Assembly (NCBI RefSeq): GCF_900156345.1
Contig: NZ_FTPP01000001.1
Coordinates: forward strand, 1,364,001-1,428,000
Length of the DNA stretch: 64,000 nt
Source: Pontibacter indicus
GTDB lineage: Bacteria > Bacteroidota > Bacteroidia > Cytophagales > Hymenobacteraceae
Direction: 5' to 3'
Below, in pieces: positions 24,421 through 32,882 of the stretch. Made by a program: the position numbers and the translations under genes. Position 1 is the stretch's first letter; each line of letters opens with the position of its first letter. The notes beneath the pieces are model-generated. The model worked only from the letters and a program-made list of their open reading frames with translations. It was not told the origin of the DNA and did not search any database.

Positions 24421-25497
24421 CTACCGCGTTAGCAGCTGCAAATCTCTGACCAGGCGGGACTCCGGCCGGAGCAGCGGAAACTGACTTAACACATCTAAAA
24501 AGCTCGTCAGCAGATAGGGGTTGTCCGCTATGTTCGTGAAATAGGCAATCAGCACATCGTTCTCAGGTATACGGATGACCAGGTTGCTAAAGCCGCTGGT
24601 GTTCCCAGTGTGGCACATCTCCAGTTTTCCTGAGTTGCTTAGCGAATAAAACCAGCCCATGCCATAGAAGCCATCCGGATACCCTTCGATCGGGGTATAT
24701 ACCTGTTCCAGTGCCGGTGCCATACTTGTCTGGCTGCTCAGAGCCCGGTGCCACAGCAGGTAATCGCGTACCGAGGTATAGAGACAGCCATCGCCTTTGG
24801 TGGCGGTGCAAGTGCCTTGGTCGGCCGATATAATCTCTCCGACCCTATTTCGGGCATAGCCCATGGCCCGATTAGGTATAGGCTTACCTCGCTGGTATAG
24901 CGTAGTGTGGTGCATACCTAGCGGTGCAAAAAAATGCTGTTGCAGAAAATCGCCAAACTCCATACCTGACACCTGTTCGACTACCAGTGCCAGCAGCACA
25001 TAGCCTGTGTTGCTATACCTATACCTGCTGCCGGGTGTAAAGTAAGTTGAAGTTTGCGAGGCGGTAATTGCCAAAACCTCTTCATCACTGACCTGCCAGT
25101 CGGACCGCTCTTTCACAAACGCTTCGTAATCCAGCAGACCGGAGGTATGGCAAAGCAAATGACGCAACGTGACCTTCGCGCCTATACCTGTTGCGAAGTC
25201 TGAAAAGAAGTTATTCAAGGTGTCCTCATAAGACAAGTGTCCCTCTTGCTCCAGCAACTGCACGGCCATTGCCGTGAATTGCTTGCTCACCGAGGCCAGC
25301 CGAAAGGTAGTGTCTGGTGTAATGGGTTCGCACGTGATGAGGTTAGCTATACCTATACCTTTCGCGTAAAGCTCCTCCCCCGCTACCGACACAAGCAGCA
25401 CAGCACCGGGCGCATCAGCCTGGTAAGTACCCTTGAGGTGCGCATCCAGGGCCTCTGTTAATGGCAGCTTTAGAGTAGACTTATCGCTATTTAACAT
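24421..25497 (-). CDS. Serine beta-lactamase-like (class C fold) hydrolase
   Basis: 358 residues from ATG 25495-25497 (MLNSDKSTLKLP). The frame is open upstream to a GTG at 25557 that overlaps the preceding gene, but the family start and spacing favour the internal ATG. Motifs of the penicillin-binding/class C beta-lactamase family: SVSK (SxxK nucleophile), YSNTGY (YxN) and HTGNTSG (in place of KTG). Without a signal peptide it would be cytoplasmic, which is less usual; the upstream extension YIYWLYFTGALFML could act as an export signal if the GTG is used. Likely an esterase or peptidase rather than a true beta-lactamase. Confidence 0.82.
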   Translation of the reverse strand: MLNSDKSTLKLPLTEALDAHLKGTYQADAPGAVLLVSVAGEELYAKGIGIANLITCEPITPDTTFRLASVSKQFTAMAVQLLEQEGHLSYEDTLNNFFSDFATGIGAKVTLRHLLCHTSGLLDYEAFVKERSDWQVSDEEVLAITASQTSTYFTPGSRYRYSNTGYVLLALVVEQVSGMEFGDFLQQHFFAPLGMHHTTLYQRGKPIPNRAMGYARNRVGEIISADQGTCTATKGDGCLYTSVRDYLLWHRALSSQTSMAPALEQVYTPIEGYPDGFYGMGWFYSLSNSGKLEMCHTGNTSGFSNLVIRIPENDVLIAYFTNIADNPYLLTSFLDVLSQFPLLRPESRLVRDLQLLTR

Positions 25498-25537
25498 AAA
25501 TAAAGCACCAGTAAAATAAAGCCAGTAAATGTATACT

Positions 25538-26314
25538 TTAAAACTTCTCCTCCACACCTAGCCCGAACAGGGCGTAGTCGTACTTCACAGGGTCCAGTGG
25601 GTCGAAGGCACGCAGATGATCCGTCAGTTCCTCGGCCGTTTGCCAGTCCATGCCCTTGCGGGTGATCAGGCCAAGGCGTCGTGCTACCCGCTCCACGTGC
25701 ACGTCGCAGGGACAAACAAGGTCGGCGGGCTGCATCGTGTGCCAGATGCCGAAGTCCACGCCGCCATCCGCGGGGCGTACCATCCAGCGCAGGTACATGT
25801 TCAGGCGCTTGCAGGCCGATTTACGGGCCGGAGTAGAAATATGCTTGCGAGTCCGGTGTGGGGCATCTTCCAGGCTAAACACCAGGTCATGAAAATGCTC
25901 CAGCCTTTCCTTTTGCGTTTTGATCTTGCCTCCTATACCTGTAAAAGCCGTTTCCAGGCTCTCGTGCTGCTCGTAATACCATCTGAACCAATGGATCAGG
26001 TATAGCAGATCGGTGTCGTTGAAAGTGCGGTGCTTGAAACCCAGAAAGCGGGGCAGGTCCTGCTCCTGGTGCTGCAGGATGAACTCGTGCGGGGCATTGT
26101 CCATCAGGTCCATCAGCCGAAGGCAGTTGTTGATAATGGTCTTGCGCTGCCCCCAGGCCAGTATAGAAGCGAAAAAGCCGCTGATCTCGATATCCTGCTT
26201 TTTGGTGAAGCGGTGCGGAATGGAGACCGGGTCGTTCGGAATAAAGCTGGGCTGGTTGTAGCGGGCTACCCGGTCGTCGAGCAGGGCCTTGATCTGGGCG
26301 ATGTCCTGTTTCAT
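25538..26314 (-). CDS. TIGR02757/DUF2400 family protein
   Basis: 258 residues from ATG 26312-26314 (MKQDIAQIKALL). The family is recognised by DPVSIPHRFTKKQDIEISGF, FLGFKHRTFN, KRLNMYLRWMVRPADGGVDF and DVHVERVARRLGL. It is a helical protein with a helix-hairpin-helix-like end, suspected to be related to DNA glycosylases, but its activity is not established. The unrelated serine-hydrolase gene follows 40 bases downstream in the same direction. Confidence 0.88.
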   Translation of the reverse strand: MKQDIAQIKALLDDRVARYNQPSFIPNDPVSIPHRFTKKQDIEISGFFASILAWGQRKTIINNCLRLMDLMDNAPHEFILQHQEQDLPRFLGFKHRTFNDTDLLYLIHWFRWYYEQHESLETAFTGIGGKIKTQKERLEHFHDLVFSLEDAPHRTRKHISTPARKSACKRLNMYLRWMVRPADGGVDFGIWHTMQPADLVCPCDVHVERVARRLGLITRKGMDWQTAEELTDHLRAFDPLDPVKYDYALFGLGVEEKF

Positions 26315-26410
26315 GTGCTTGGTACGAGAAATGGCGCCCTGCAAGTTAGTCAATCTGCGGCTGGGAGCCCAGCCTTCAGCTGCCGCATCAGGTATCAGAA
26401 TGGCTAAAAA

Positions 26411-26440
26411 CAAAAAAGCCCGGACTTTACGGTCCGGGCT
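26411..26440 (-). terminator. Terminator after LysM gene
   Basis: Read on the minus strand, AGCCCGGAC and GTCCGGGCT form a 9-bp stem followed by TTTTTTG. It lies 23 bases after the LysM gene stop. Confidence 0.9.
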
Positions 26441-26462
26441 CCTTCTTTATCATTCTACCTGC

Positions 26463-27449
26463 TTAGGGCATGTAAGACAACTCTACTCTAAATTTCTGGT
26501 CGATGGCGCCGAGCTTCTGGCAGGCTTTCTTCGACAGGCGCACCACCACGTTGTTGTTCTCGCTTGTGTTGGGCAATTTACCGATCACGCGCACATACAC
26601 CACCTGGTCGTTCATGGCGTTTTTCACCTGCATGATCGTGCCAACCGGAGCGGACTTGTGCAGCGCCAGGTATTTGTTCGTGTCTGCTTTCGGGTCAATC
26701 ATCTCGGCCATACCTGTCTCAAGGATCTTCTTGGCACCGGAAACGGAGTCTACCGTCTCGTCGTCATCGTCAGTTTTTACGTTGGTGGCAGGTGCCGGCG
26801 TTGCTGGCTGCGGTGTGAGCACAACGTGCGTGTTGGCTGGCGTGGTAACGGCGGCTACTGGCTCTGCAGAAGCTACGGCTGTTTCCTTCACATTGTCTTT
26901 CGCGATTTCGTCATCTGCCTCGCTCACATAGATCGGGTTTTTGGAAGGAACCGGCTGGCCTTTGCCTACGATCAACAGGGCACCCACGCTGATGGTGTTA
27001 TCCGGTAGGTTGTTCCAACGCTTGATGTCATCCACCTTCACGGCGTGCATACGCGAGATCGAGTACAGCGTCTGCTGTGGCTCTACCTGGTGCAATTTTT
27101 CGCCGCGGCTGTTCACAGTAAAGGTACGGTTGCTGGCGGTGGCTGCGGCTGCCGTCTGCTTTACAGGGGCTGGTGCTGCAGCATACTTGCGCGGGATCAG
27201 CACGACCTGACCCACGTGGATGGTGGTTTCAACCGAAGGGTTCGCGTCCACGATCTGGGCCACCGACACACTATACTTTCTGGAGAGGGCGTAAAGTGTT
27301 TCTTTTGGCTCTACGCGGTGCTGCACGTATATCTTGCCGTTCTTTCGCTCTACCCCTACAGAGTCGCGCGGGGCAACCAGGTCGAGAGCTGAGGCTGAAA
27401 CAGGGAACAGCGGCAGTGCTACCAGGGCGATAAGTAAAATTCGAATCAT
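26463..27449 (-). CDS. LysM peptidoglycan-binding protein with C-terminal RlpA-like segment
   Basis: 328 residues. A signal peptide (ending about PVSASA) is followed by LysM 1 (about residues 43-90: HRVEPKETLYALSRKYSVSVAQIVDANPS split around the fold) and LysM 2 (about 118-160: HQVEPQQTLYSISRMHAVKV). A long Pro/Thr/Asp linker leads to a C-terminal domain (about 258-328) with ALHKSAPVGTIMQVKNAMN and VVVRLSKKACQKLGA that resembles the double-psi barrel of RlpA. It probably binds periplasmic peptidoglycan. It ends in a strong terminator. Confidence 0.88.
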   Translation of the reverse strand: MIRILLIALVALPLFPVSASALDLVAPRDSVGVERKNGKIYVQHRVEPKETLYALSRKYSVSVAQIVDANPSVETTIHVGQVVLIPRKYAAAPAPVKQTAAAATASNRTFTVNSRGEKLHQVEPQQTLYSISRMHAVKVDDIKRWNNLPDNTISVGALLIVGKGQPVPSKNPIYVSEADDEIAKDNVKETAVASAEPVAAVTTPANTHVVLTPQPATPAPATNVKTDDDDETVDSVSGAKKILETGMAEMIDPKADTNKYLALHKSAPVGTIMQVKNAMNDQVVYVRVIGKLPNTSENNNVVVRLSKKACQKLGAIDQKFRVELSYMP

Positions 27450-27481
27450 AGCTAAAAGTCGTAACTAATCGTAACTATAAG

Positions 27482-28252
27482 TTAAAGAGAATATGCCTTC
27501 AGAATCGTTTTGTTTTGCACGAAATACAAACTGCGCATAAAGATAAAAAAAGTATCTGAACCTACGCCATCCATTGCACCTGCAAGTAACTCATTTAAGT
27601 GCAAAAAACCATTTAAATCAAAAACAGCCAGAAAATTATCTAACTTATTTTCGGCCGTCCGCCGGTAGTAACTCACCACCAAGCAAGTGTCCGTCTCGGC
27701 ATACTCCAGGGCGCTTACAGGCTCACAATCAAGTTCCTGCACCAAAAAATCGCGTACCTGCCGGAAGTAGGTTTCTCCCTCGCGGTAGAGGTGCGGGTAC
27801 TGCACCGCCCCAAAACGGACCGTATGGAAGAGGTGTACACGTTCTGCCGCCTCTTTTTGGCCTATATCGTTTCGAATGGTGTTACCGTAACCGCTTTCGA
27901 GCAAAAGCAGTTCCCCGCCCTGCTGACTAATATTAACGGCCAGCAATCCCCGTTCCTCCACCCCATAAAAAGCCAGGTCGGGCTGCTCCCAGAGGGCCTT
28001 GCCTGTATTTGTTGCAAAGGCCCGTATACCTTTGTGCTGGCCCAGTTTGCGGTCGCCGTAGCCATGCAGGTAGACCGCCCGGTTGTACACGTCCTCCAGG
28101 CCCATCCACCAGGTGTTAGCATCAGGTAGTTTTAGCTCCAGCAGCTTGCCATCGGGCAGGTGCAAGGTATAGAAGCGGGTCTGCAGCAGGTCGGCGTCGC
28201 GCACCTCCAGTGCCAGCCAGCCGCCCGGAGTGTCGAGCCGAATACGCCACAC
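27482..28252 (-). CDS. DUF4905 family protein (true start probably further upstream)
   Basis: 256 residues if read from GTG 28250-28252. The repeated Trp/Gly pattern (NTWWMGLEDVYNRAVYLHGY, GKALWEQPDLAFYGVEE) matches DUF4905, a Bacteroidota family with a beta-propeller-like look and no known activity. The frame stays open for another 19 codons upstream and encodes LVFKYDFEAP directly before VWRI, which resembles the N-terminus of the family, but contains no ATG, GTG or TTG. An ATT (28289-28291) or ATC (28298-28300) start is therefore possible. It is divergent from the NfeD gene. Confidence 0.7.
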   Translation of the reverse strand: MWRIRLDTPGGWLALEVRDADLLQTRFYTLHLPDGKLLELKLPDANTWWMGLEDVYNRAVYLHGYGDRKLGQHKGIRAFATNTGKALWEQPDLAFYGVEERGLLAVNISQQGGELLLLESGYGNTIRNDIGQKEAAERVHLFHTVRFGAVQYPHLYREGETYFRQVRDFLVQELDCEPVSALEYAETDTCLVVSYYRRTAENKLDNFLAVFDLNGFLHLNELLAGAMDGVGSDTFFIFMRSLYFVQNKTILKAYSL

Positions 28253-28336
28253 GGGCGCCTCAAAATCGTATTTAAAAACTAGGGAGAGAATAAGCGGGAT
28301 TTTTTTAGTATATTATTTCCGATTAAGCCCAAATGT

Positions 28337-29683
28337 ATGAAATCTAACGCAAAAATATGGTCCTGGTCCCCGCTCTTCCTGCTGGCCTTCTTCTTCTCGT
28401 GCACGGCAGCCTGGGCGCAGGAGCGCCAGAAGGTATTCGTCATGGAGATCAACTCAGAGATCGACCCGCGCACCAACCGCTATACCCAGCTGGCGCTCGA
28501 AGAGGCTACCCGCCTGGAGGCTGACCATGTGCTGCTCAAGCTCAACACTTACGGGGGTGCCGTGAACGACGCCGATGCCATTCGCCTGCGCCTGCTCGAG
28601 TATCCGAAACCAATCTATGTGTTCATCGACAAAAACGCCGCCTCTGCCGGTGCCCTCATCTCCATAGCCTGCGACAGCATCTACATGGCGCCGGGCGCCA
28701 ACATCGGGGCCGCCACCGTGGTGGGAGCAGACGGGCAGGCCGCTCCCGGCAAGTACCAGAGCTACATGCGCTCTATCATGCGCTCCACCGCCGAAGCCAA
28801 TGGCCGCAACCCCCGACTGGCCGAGGCCATGGTCGACGCTTCCGTGGACAGCACTTTGACTGCTGATCAGGTGCTGACCCTCACTACCTCCGAAGCGATT
28901 CAGCACGGCTTCAGCGAAGGGCAGGCCAACAACATAGAGGAAGTGCTTCAGAAGCTTAACCTGCAGGATGCAGAAATGCTGCGCTACGAGCTGAGCGCAA
29001 CAGACAAGGTCATTTCCTTTTTCCTAAATCCCGTCATCAGCGGCATCCTTATCCTGATCATCATCGGCGGGCTTTGGTTCGAGCTCCAGACGCCAGGCGT
29101 GGGCTTTCCGCTTATCGCAGCCATCGTGGCCGGCGTGCTATACCTGACACCCTTCTACCTCAACGGTCTGGCCGAACACTGGGAGGTGCTGCTCTTTATT
29201 GTGGGACTGGTGCTGATCGGGCTGGAGGTGTTTGTGGTGCCGGGCTTCGGGGTGACAGGTATAAGCGGCATTATACTGGTGTTCCTGTCCCTGCTCCTGA
29301 TCATGGTCAACAACCAGGCCTTTGACTTCACGTTCGTGTCGTCTGAGCGCCTGATGGAGAGTCTGGTTTCGGTGCTGCTGGGTATGATCAGCGCGGTGAT
29401 CATTGTAGCGCTAACCTGGAACCGCGTGCTGGGCAGCCGCGCCCTGCAGCGGGTTACCCTCGTGAACACTTTCAACAGCAAGGAAGGCTACCGTTCCAGC
29501 AACTCGGCCGAGCACCTGATCGGCAAAACAGGTATAGCCCATACCCGCATGGCCCCGAGCGGACGCGTGATGATCGAGGACAACCTGTACGACGCCCAGG
29601 CCCGCGACGGCTTCATTGAGAAAGGGGACGCAGTGCAGGTGATCGACCAAAGCACCTTCGCGCTGCGGGTGAAGAAAGTCTAG
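28337..29683 (+). CDS. NfeD family membrane protease (ClpP-like domain plus NfeD)
   Basis: 448 residues. A signal peptide is followed by a ClpP-class serine protease domain (about 30-215): LLKLNTYGGAVNDADAIR, the serine site DKNAASAGALISIACDSIYM and a later region that would supply the Lys. Then come four or five membrane helices (about 230-365; ISGILILIIIGGLWFELQTPG and LVLIGLEVFVVPGFGVTGIS) and a C-terminal OB-fold of the NfeD type (IGKTGIAHTRMAPSGRVMI). Such long-form NfeD proteins cleave membrane partners, often stomatin-like proteins; no stomatin gene is adjacent here. Confidence 0.9.
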   Translation: MKSNAKIWSWSPLFLLAFFFSCTAAWAQERQKVFVMEINSEIDPRTNRYTQLALEEATRLEADHVLLKLNTYGGAVNDADAIRLRLLEYPKPIYVFIDKNAASAGALISIACDSIYMAPGANIGAATVVGADGQAAPGKYQSYMRSIMRSTAEANGRNPRLAEAMVDASVDSTLTADQVLTLTTSEAIQHGFSEGQANNIEEVLQKLNLQDAEMLRYELSATDKVISFFLNPVISGILILIIIGGLWFELQTPGVGFPLIAAIVAGVLYLTPFYLNGLAEHWEVLLFIVGLVLIGLEVFVVPGFGVTGISGIILVFLSLLLIMVNNQAFDFTFVSSERLMESLVSVLLGMISAVIIVALTWNRVLGSRALQRVTLVNTFNSKEGYRSSNSAEHLIGKTGIAHTRMAPSGRVMIEDNLYDAQARDGFIEKGDAVQVIDQSTFALRVKKV

Positions 29684-29807
29684 GAGTTGGGCAGTCTAGG
29701 GGTTTGAGAAATGGGCAGATCAGAATGCTGCATTACCCCGCCCCCATCATGCAACTCTTTGAGCGCTGCATGGGTCTTCCAGCTATAGACACTTATTAAA
29801 TTGTAAC

Positions 29808-30146
29808 ATGAGAAAACCCACCCTCTACCTCATCGCCCCCCTGGTGATAATGTTAACCGCCTTCTCCTGCGACAAGGACGAGGACCTCGACGCTGTTGAA
29901 ACAACCGCCACCCTCTTTTGGACGGGCGATGTGGCCGTTGACGGCTGCGGGTATTCAGTCCAGATAGGCGAAAAGAGCTACAAGCCTGAAAACGAAGGCG
30001 ACATTGACGCTTCGTTCAAAGTGTATGAGCCTATCCCGGTCGCGATCAAGTTAATTCACAAAGGCGAGCGGGAAATTGCCTGTGGTATGCTTCCCGGTAA
30101 ATCAAAAAGAGATTTTGTTCGCGTGCTCTCCATCAGGAAAATATAG
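29808..30146 (+). CDS. Small lipoprotein, paralog A
   Basis: 112 residues with a lipoprotein signal (LTAFSC, Cys21) followed by DKDEDLD. The mature part shares the order ATLFWTGDVAVDGCGYSVQI, KSYKPENEGDID, ACGM with the next gene, so the two are tandem duplicates. Two Cys in the mature domain are conserved between the copies and could form a disulfide. No known family is recognised. Confidence 0.65.
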   Translation: MRKPTLYLIAPLVIMLTAFSCDKDEDLDAVETTATLFWTGDVAVDGCGYSVQIGEKSYKPENEGDIDASFKVYEPIPVAIKLIHKGEREIACGMLPGKSKRDFVRVLSIRKI

Positions 30147-30183
30147 CCGTAATCCACCATTAATATATTCATAATCAACACCT

Positions 30184-30528
30184 ATGAAAACTTTTATTCA
30201 ACTGACGCTTTTAATCGGTCTTTCCTTCTTTTTGTTGATCGCCTGCCAGAGCAATGCAGACGAAAGCGCTGAGACCGATGATGCCATCCTGATCTGGTCG
30301 GGGGAGTACATGGTGGACGGCTGTGGCTTTGAAGTAGAAATAGACGGCAAGCGTTACAAGCCTGACAACGAAAACGAGATCGGCGAGGCTTTCAAGGTAG
30401 AGGGCGAAACGCCTGTGATCATCACCTTCGAGCGCCTGGGCCGTCAACTCGATATCCGCTGTGGGCTGTCCACGCAGAGCCGTGCCATGGACGCCATCCG
30501 GGTGATCTCTGTGAAGAAACGGACCTAG
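30184..30528 (+). CDS. Small lipoprotein, paralog B
   Basis: 114 residues with a lipoprotein signal (FFLLIAC) and the same core as the gene 37 bases upstream: AILIWSGEYMVDGCGFEVEI, KRYKPDNENEIGEAFKV and DIRCGL. The shared DGCG and late Cys suggest a conserved disulfide fold of about 80 residues. Function unknown; it is exported and membrane-anchored. Confidence 0.65.
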   Translation: MKTFIQLTLLIGLSFFLLIACQSNADESAETDDAILIWSGEYMVDGCGFEVEIDGKRYKPDNENEIGEAFKVEGETPVIITFERLGRQLDIRCGLSTQSRAMDAIRVISVKKRT

Positions 30529-30633
30529 CCCCCTGCCGAGCTTTTTATACCTGCCTGCTGCATTACTCCCTTCTCTTGCGTAACTTGCCGGGGCCTGCCG
30601 CTGCATGGCCGGCCACAGAAAACCGTATGCCCT

Positions 30634-31368
30634 ATGCAAATCCTCGGCATTATACCTGCCCGCTACGCCTCCACCCGTTTCCCCGGAAAACCCCTTGTCG
30701 ACATCAACGGCAAAAGCATGATCCAGCGGGTGTACGAACAGGCTTCCTCTTCAGGTTTAACTGATGTTATTGTAGCCACTGATGATCAGCGTATTCTGGA
30801 CCATGTGCATGGCTTTGGAGGCAAGGCCGTGATGACAGCATCCCACCACCAAAGCGGCACCGACCGCTGCTTCGAAGCCTACCAGCTACACGACCAACCT
30901 TTCGAGTACGTGATCAACATACAGGGGGACGAGCCTTTCATTAAGCCCGAGCAAATCGACCTGCTTGCCAATTGCTTCAACAATCCGCAGACGCAACTGG
31001 CAACCCTTATCAAGAAGATCAATTCAGCAGAAGAGCTCTTCAACGTGAATGCGCCGAAGGTGGTGGTGAGCCGTCACGGAGAGGCCTTGTATTTTAGCCG
31101 GCAGCCAATCCCCTACTGCCGCAACGTCCCCAACGACATCTGGCACAAGCAGCATACCTACTACAAGCACATCGGCATCTACGGCTATCGCACCGACATC
31201 CTGGAGCAGATCACCCAGTTGCCCCCTTCCAGCCTAGAACTGGCTGAATCGCTGGAGCAGCTGCGCTGGCTAGAAAACGGCTTCCGCATCACCACGGCCA
31301 TCACCGAATTCGAAACCATCGGCATCGACACCCCGGAGGATCTGGAGAAAATCGGTTTTAATGAATAA
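30634..31368 (+). CDS. kdsB: 3-deoxy-manno-octulosonate cytidylyltransferase
   Basis: 244 residues, full length. It activates Kdo to CMP-Kdo for lipopolysaccharide inner core synthesis. Motifs: IIPARYASTRFPGKPL at the start (CTP binding), VIVATDDQRI, MTASHHQSGTDRC, VINIQGDEPFI (metal-binding Asp) and a late ETIGIDTPEDLE. It confirms a Gram-negative LPS-bearing cell. Its stop codon lies inside the left arm of a mirrored word island. Confidence 0.96.
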   Translation: MQILGIIPARYASTRFPGKPLVDINGKSMIQRVYEQASSSGLTDVIVATDDQRILDHVHGFGGKAVMTASHHQSGTDRCFEAYQLHDQPFEYVINIQGDEPFIKPEQIDLLANCFNNPQTQLATLIKKINSAEELFNVNAPKVVVSRHGEALYFSRQPIPYCRNVPNDIWHKQHTYYKHIGIYGYRTDILEQITQLPPSSLELAESLEQLRWLENGFRITTAITEFETIGIDTPEDLEKIGFNE

Positions 31369-31630
31369 TGACAAATGAGTAATGACTAGTGATTAATGAA
31401 TAATGACGAATGAATAGTGAGTAATGAGTAACGGGCTGGGCTGTGGACTATAAAGCTAAATCACGGTTAGCACCTTTTATGTATTAATTCATGCATATAT
31501 TACTAAACATCTGATTCGTAAATTATTAAGCACAGCATTACACCCATCAAAATAATTTTATATCTAACCCTCGGCAGACATTCATTACTCATTCGTCATT
31601 CGTCATTAATCTTTACTCATTATTTCATTC
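31361..31630. repeat. Mirrored degenerate word island (word AATGAGTAATGA)
   Basis: Left arm 31361-31431 repeats TAATGA, AATGAGTAATGA and GACGAATGAA and includes the last codons of kdsB. Right arm 31580-31630 repeats TTCATTACTCATT and CGTCATT, the reverse complement of those words, and stops just before the next start codon. The roughly 150-base middle is AT-rich with no gene. Confidence 0.75.
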
Positions 31631-31633
31631 TCT

Positions 31634-32059
31634 ATGAAGAACTATACCTTGCTGCGGTTTGTGAAATTGAGCCTGTACTTCTTTGGAATGTACGGTTTGT
31701 TGACGGCCGTCTGGTTTGGTTTTAGTGGCAGGTTTAGTGAAAATGCGAGTGGGGCGATTAACGAGATACTGGTGAATGCGGCGATCTTCTCACTGCTGTT
31801 TACCATTGCGTTATTGCTGTGGTTCAGGCGCACAGAGGTCAGGATTCCGGTAACGCATATCAGTCAGAAGGCGCTTGAACAAAAGCTTGAGGAGATCGGT
31901 TACGAGCGCATAGTTGATAAGGTCAAGGGGTCTGTACAGGTATACAAGCCGCGCCCACCCAAAGCCTCTGCGCTCGCTGGTAGACTATTCGTGCAGAAGT
32001 CTGCTAACTTCTACCACCTGCATGGGCCGGTGAGCAAGTTGAAGGATTTGAGTGTTTAG
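31634..32059 (+). CDS. Two-helix membrane protein of unknown function
   Basis: 141 residues with two membrane helices (about 12-30, YFFGMYGLLTAVWFGF, and 43-62, EILVNAAIFSLLFTIALLLWF) and a C-terminal cytosolic part (ISQKALEQKLEEIGYERIVDK, then VQVYKPRPPKASALAGRLFVQ) that looks like a small alpha/beta fold. I do not recognise the family. It lies between a mirrored word island and a composite repeat, and is probably monocistronic. Confidence 0.65.
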   Translation: MKNYTLLRFVKLSLYFFGMYGLLTAVWFGFSGRFSENASGAINEILVNAAIFSLLFTIALLLWFRRTEVRIPVTHISQKALEQKLEEIGYERIVDKVKGSVQVYKPRPPKASALAGRLFVQKSANFYHLHGPVSKLKDLSV

Positions 32060-32119
32060 AAAGGTATACCGTATCCACGTTATACCATAAGGTTAAGGTG
32101 CTAAGCAGTATGGCCGCCC

Positions 32120-32404
32120 CTTTGTAGGGACAGGTCGCGACCCTATGCTGTCAACTTAAGCGTTTTTTGTTATTTCGAACTGAGGGAAGGGGCCCTCTAT
32201 TGGTGAGGAATCTGGAATATTGCGGAAATGCTTAAATAACCCAGATCTCTCCATGCTGTCGAGATGACAGTTTGGGTACAATGTTTCTTAAGCTGACGGC
32301 ATGGAGTCGCGACCTGTCCGAATCGTGCACCGGCTATACCTGTCCGAATCGTGCATGGGCAATCGTTCACTGACATTCCCCTCCTCGGAGGGGCAGGGGT
32401 GGGT
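32120..32404. repeat. Composite intergenic repeat (REP/MITE-like)
   Basis: Three parts are visible. GGACAGGTCGCGACC at about 32128 and GTCGCGACCTGTCC at about 32305 face each other. Between them, TTGTTATTTCGA (about 32168) and TCGAGATGACAG (about 32258) with GGAATCTGG/CCAGATCTC inner parts form a long imperfect palindrome of the GTCATTTCGA type common in Bacteroidota spacers. At 32375-32404 is the exact inverted copy of 22211-22240. No gene lies in the 32060-32455 spacer. Confidence 0.7.
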
Positions 32405-32455
32405 TAATCGTGCACCTAACAATTCAACCATCAACAATTTAACAATTAAACAAAA

Positions 32456-32803
32456 TCACCCTCCCGCTTTCTTAGCCTTATAACCAGCGGCCACCAGCAC
32501 CTGCAGCACCTTGTCCCGGAAATCGCCCTGGATCAGGATCTCGCCATCCTTGGCAGTGCCGCCTACGCCGCATTTGTTTTTCAGCATTTTGCCAAGCTCT
32601 TTCAGATCGTCTTCTGTGCCGACAAAACCTGCCACCAGCGTTACCTGCTTGCCGCCACGGGCTTTCTTGTCGAGCATCACTTTCAGATTCTGCTGCTGTG
32701 GCGGAAGCGTCTCCGCCTCGTGCTGCTGCTCGTACTCGTAGTTGTAATCGGCATTGGTGGAGTAAACCACGCCCTGTCTTCCTTTTTTATTCTTGTCGCT
32801 CAT
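32456..32803 (-). CDS. SUI1/eIF1-like translation initiation factor
   Basis: 115 residues. The N-terminal 35 residues are charged and low in complexity; the rest is an SUI1 domain with [40 protein letters not shown] and [21 protein letters not shown]. This is the YciH-type bacterial homologue of eukaryotic eIF1, thought to act on start-site selection at the small ribosomal subunit. Its role in bacteria is not settled. It is about 80 bases downstream of the lipid-kinase gene's end on the same strand. Confidence 0.93.
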   Translation of the reverse strand: MSDKNKKGRQGVVYSTNADYNYEYEQQHEAETLPPQQQNLKVMLDKKARGGKQVTLVAGFVGTEDDLKELGKMLKNKCGVGGTAKDGEILIQGDFRDKVLQVLVAAGYKAKKAGG

Positions 32804-32882
32804 AATCTCTTATTCTCTATACCCTCTGCGGTGGCCATGCTATACCTGAGGCAGGCTACCGCGCTATACCTTTATACCTCCT

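Noticed and set aside
32060..32455. Insertion sequence
   Set aside because: There are inverted repeats but no transposase reading frame; it fits a non-coding repeat better.
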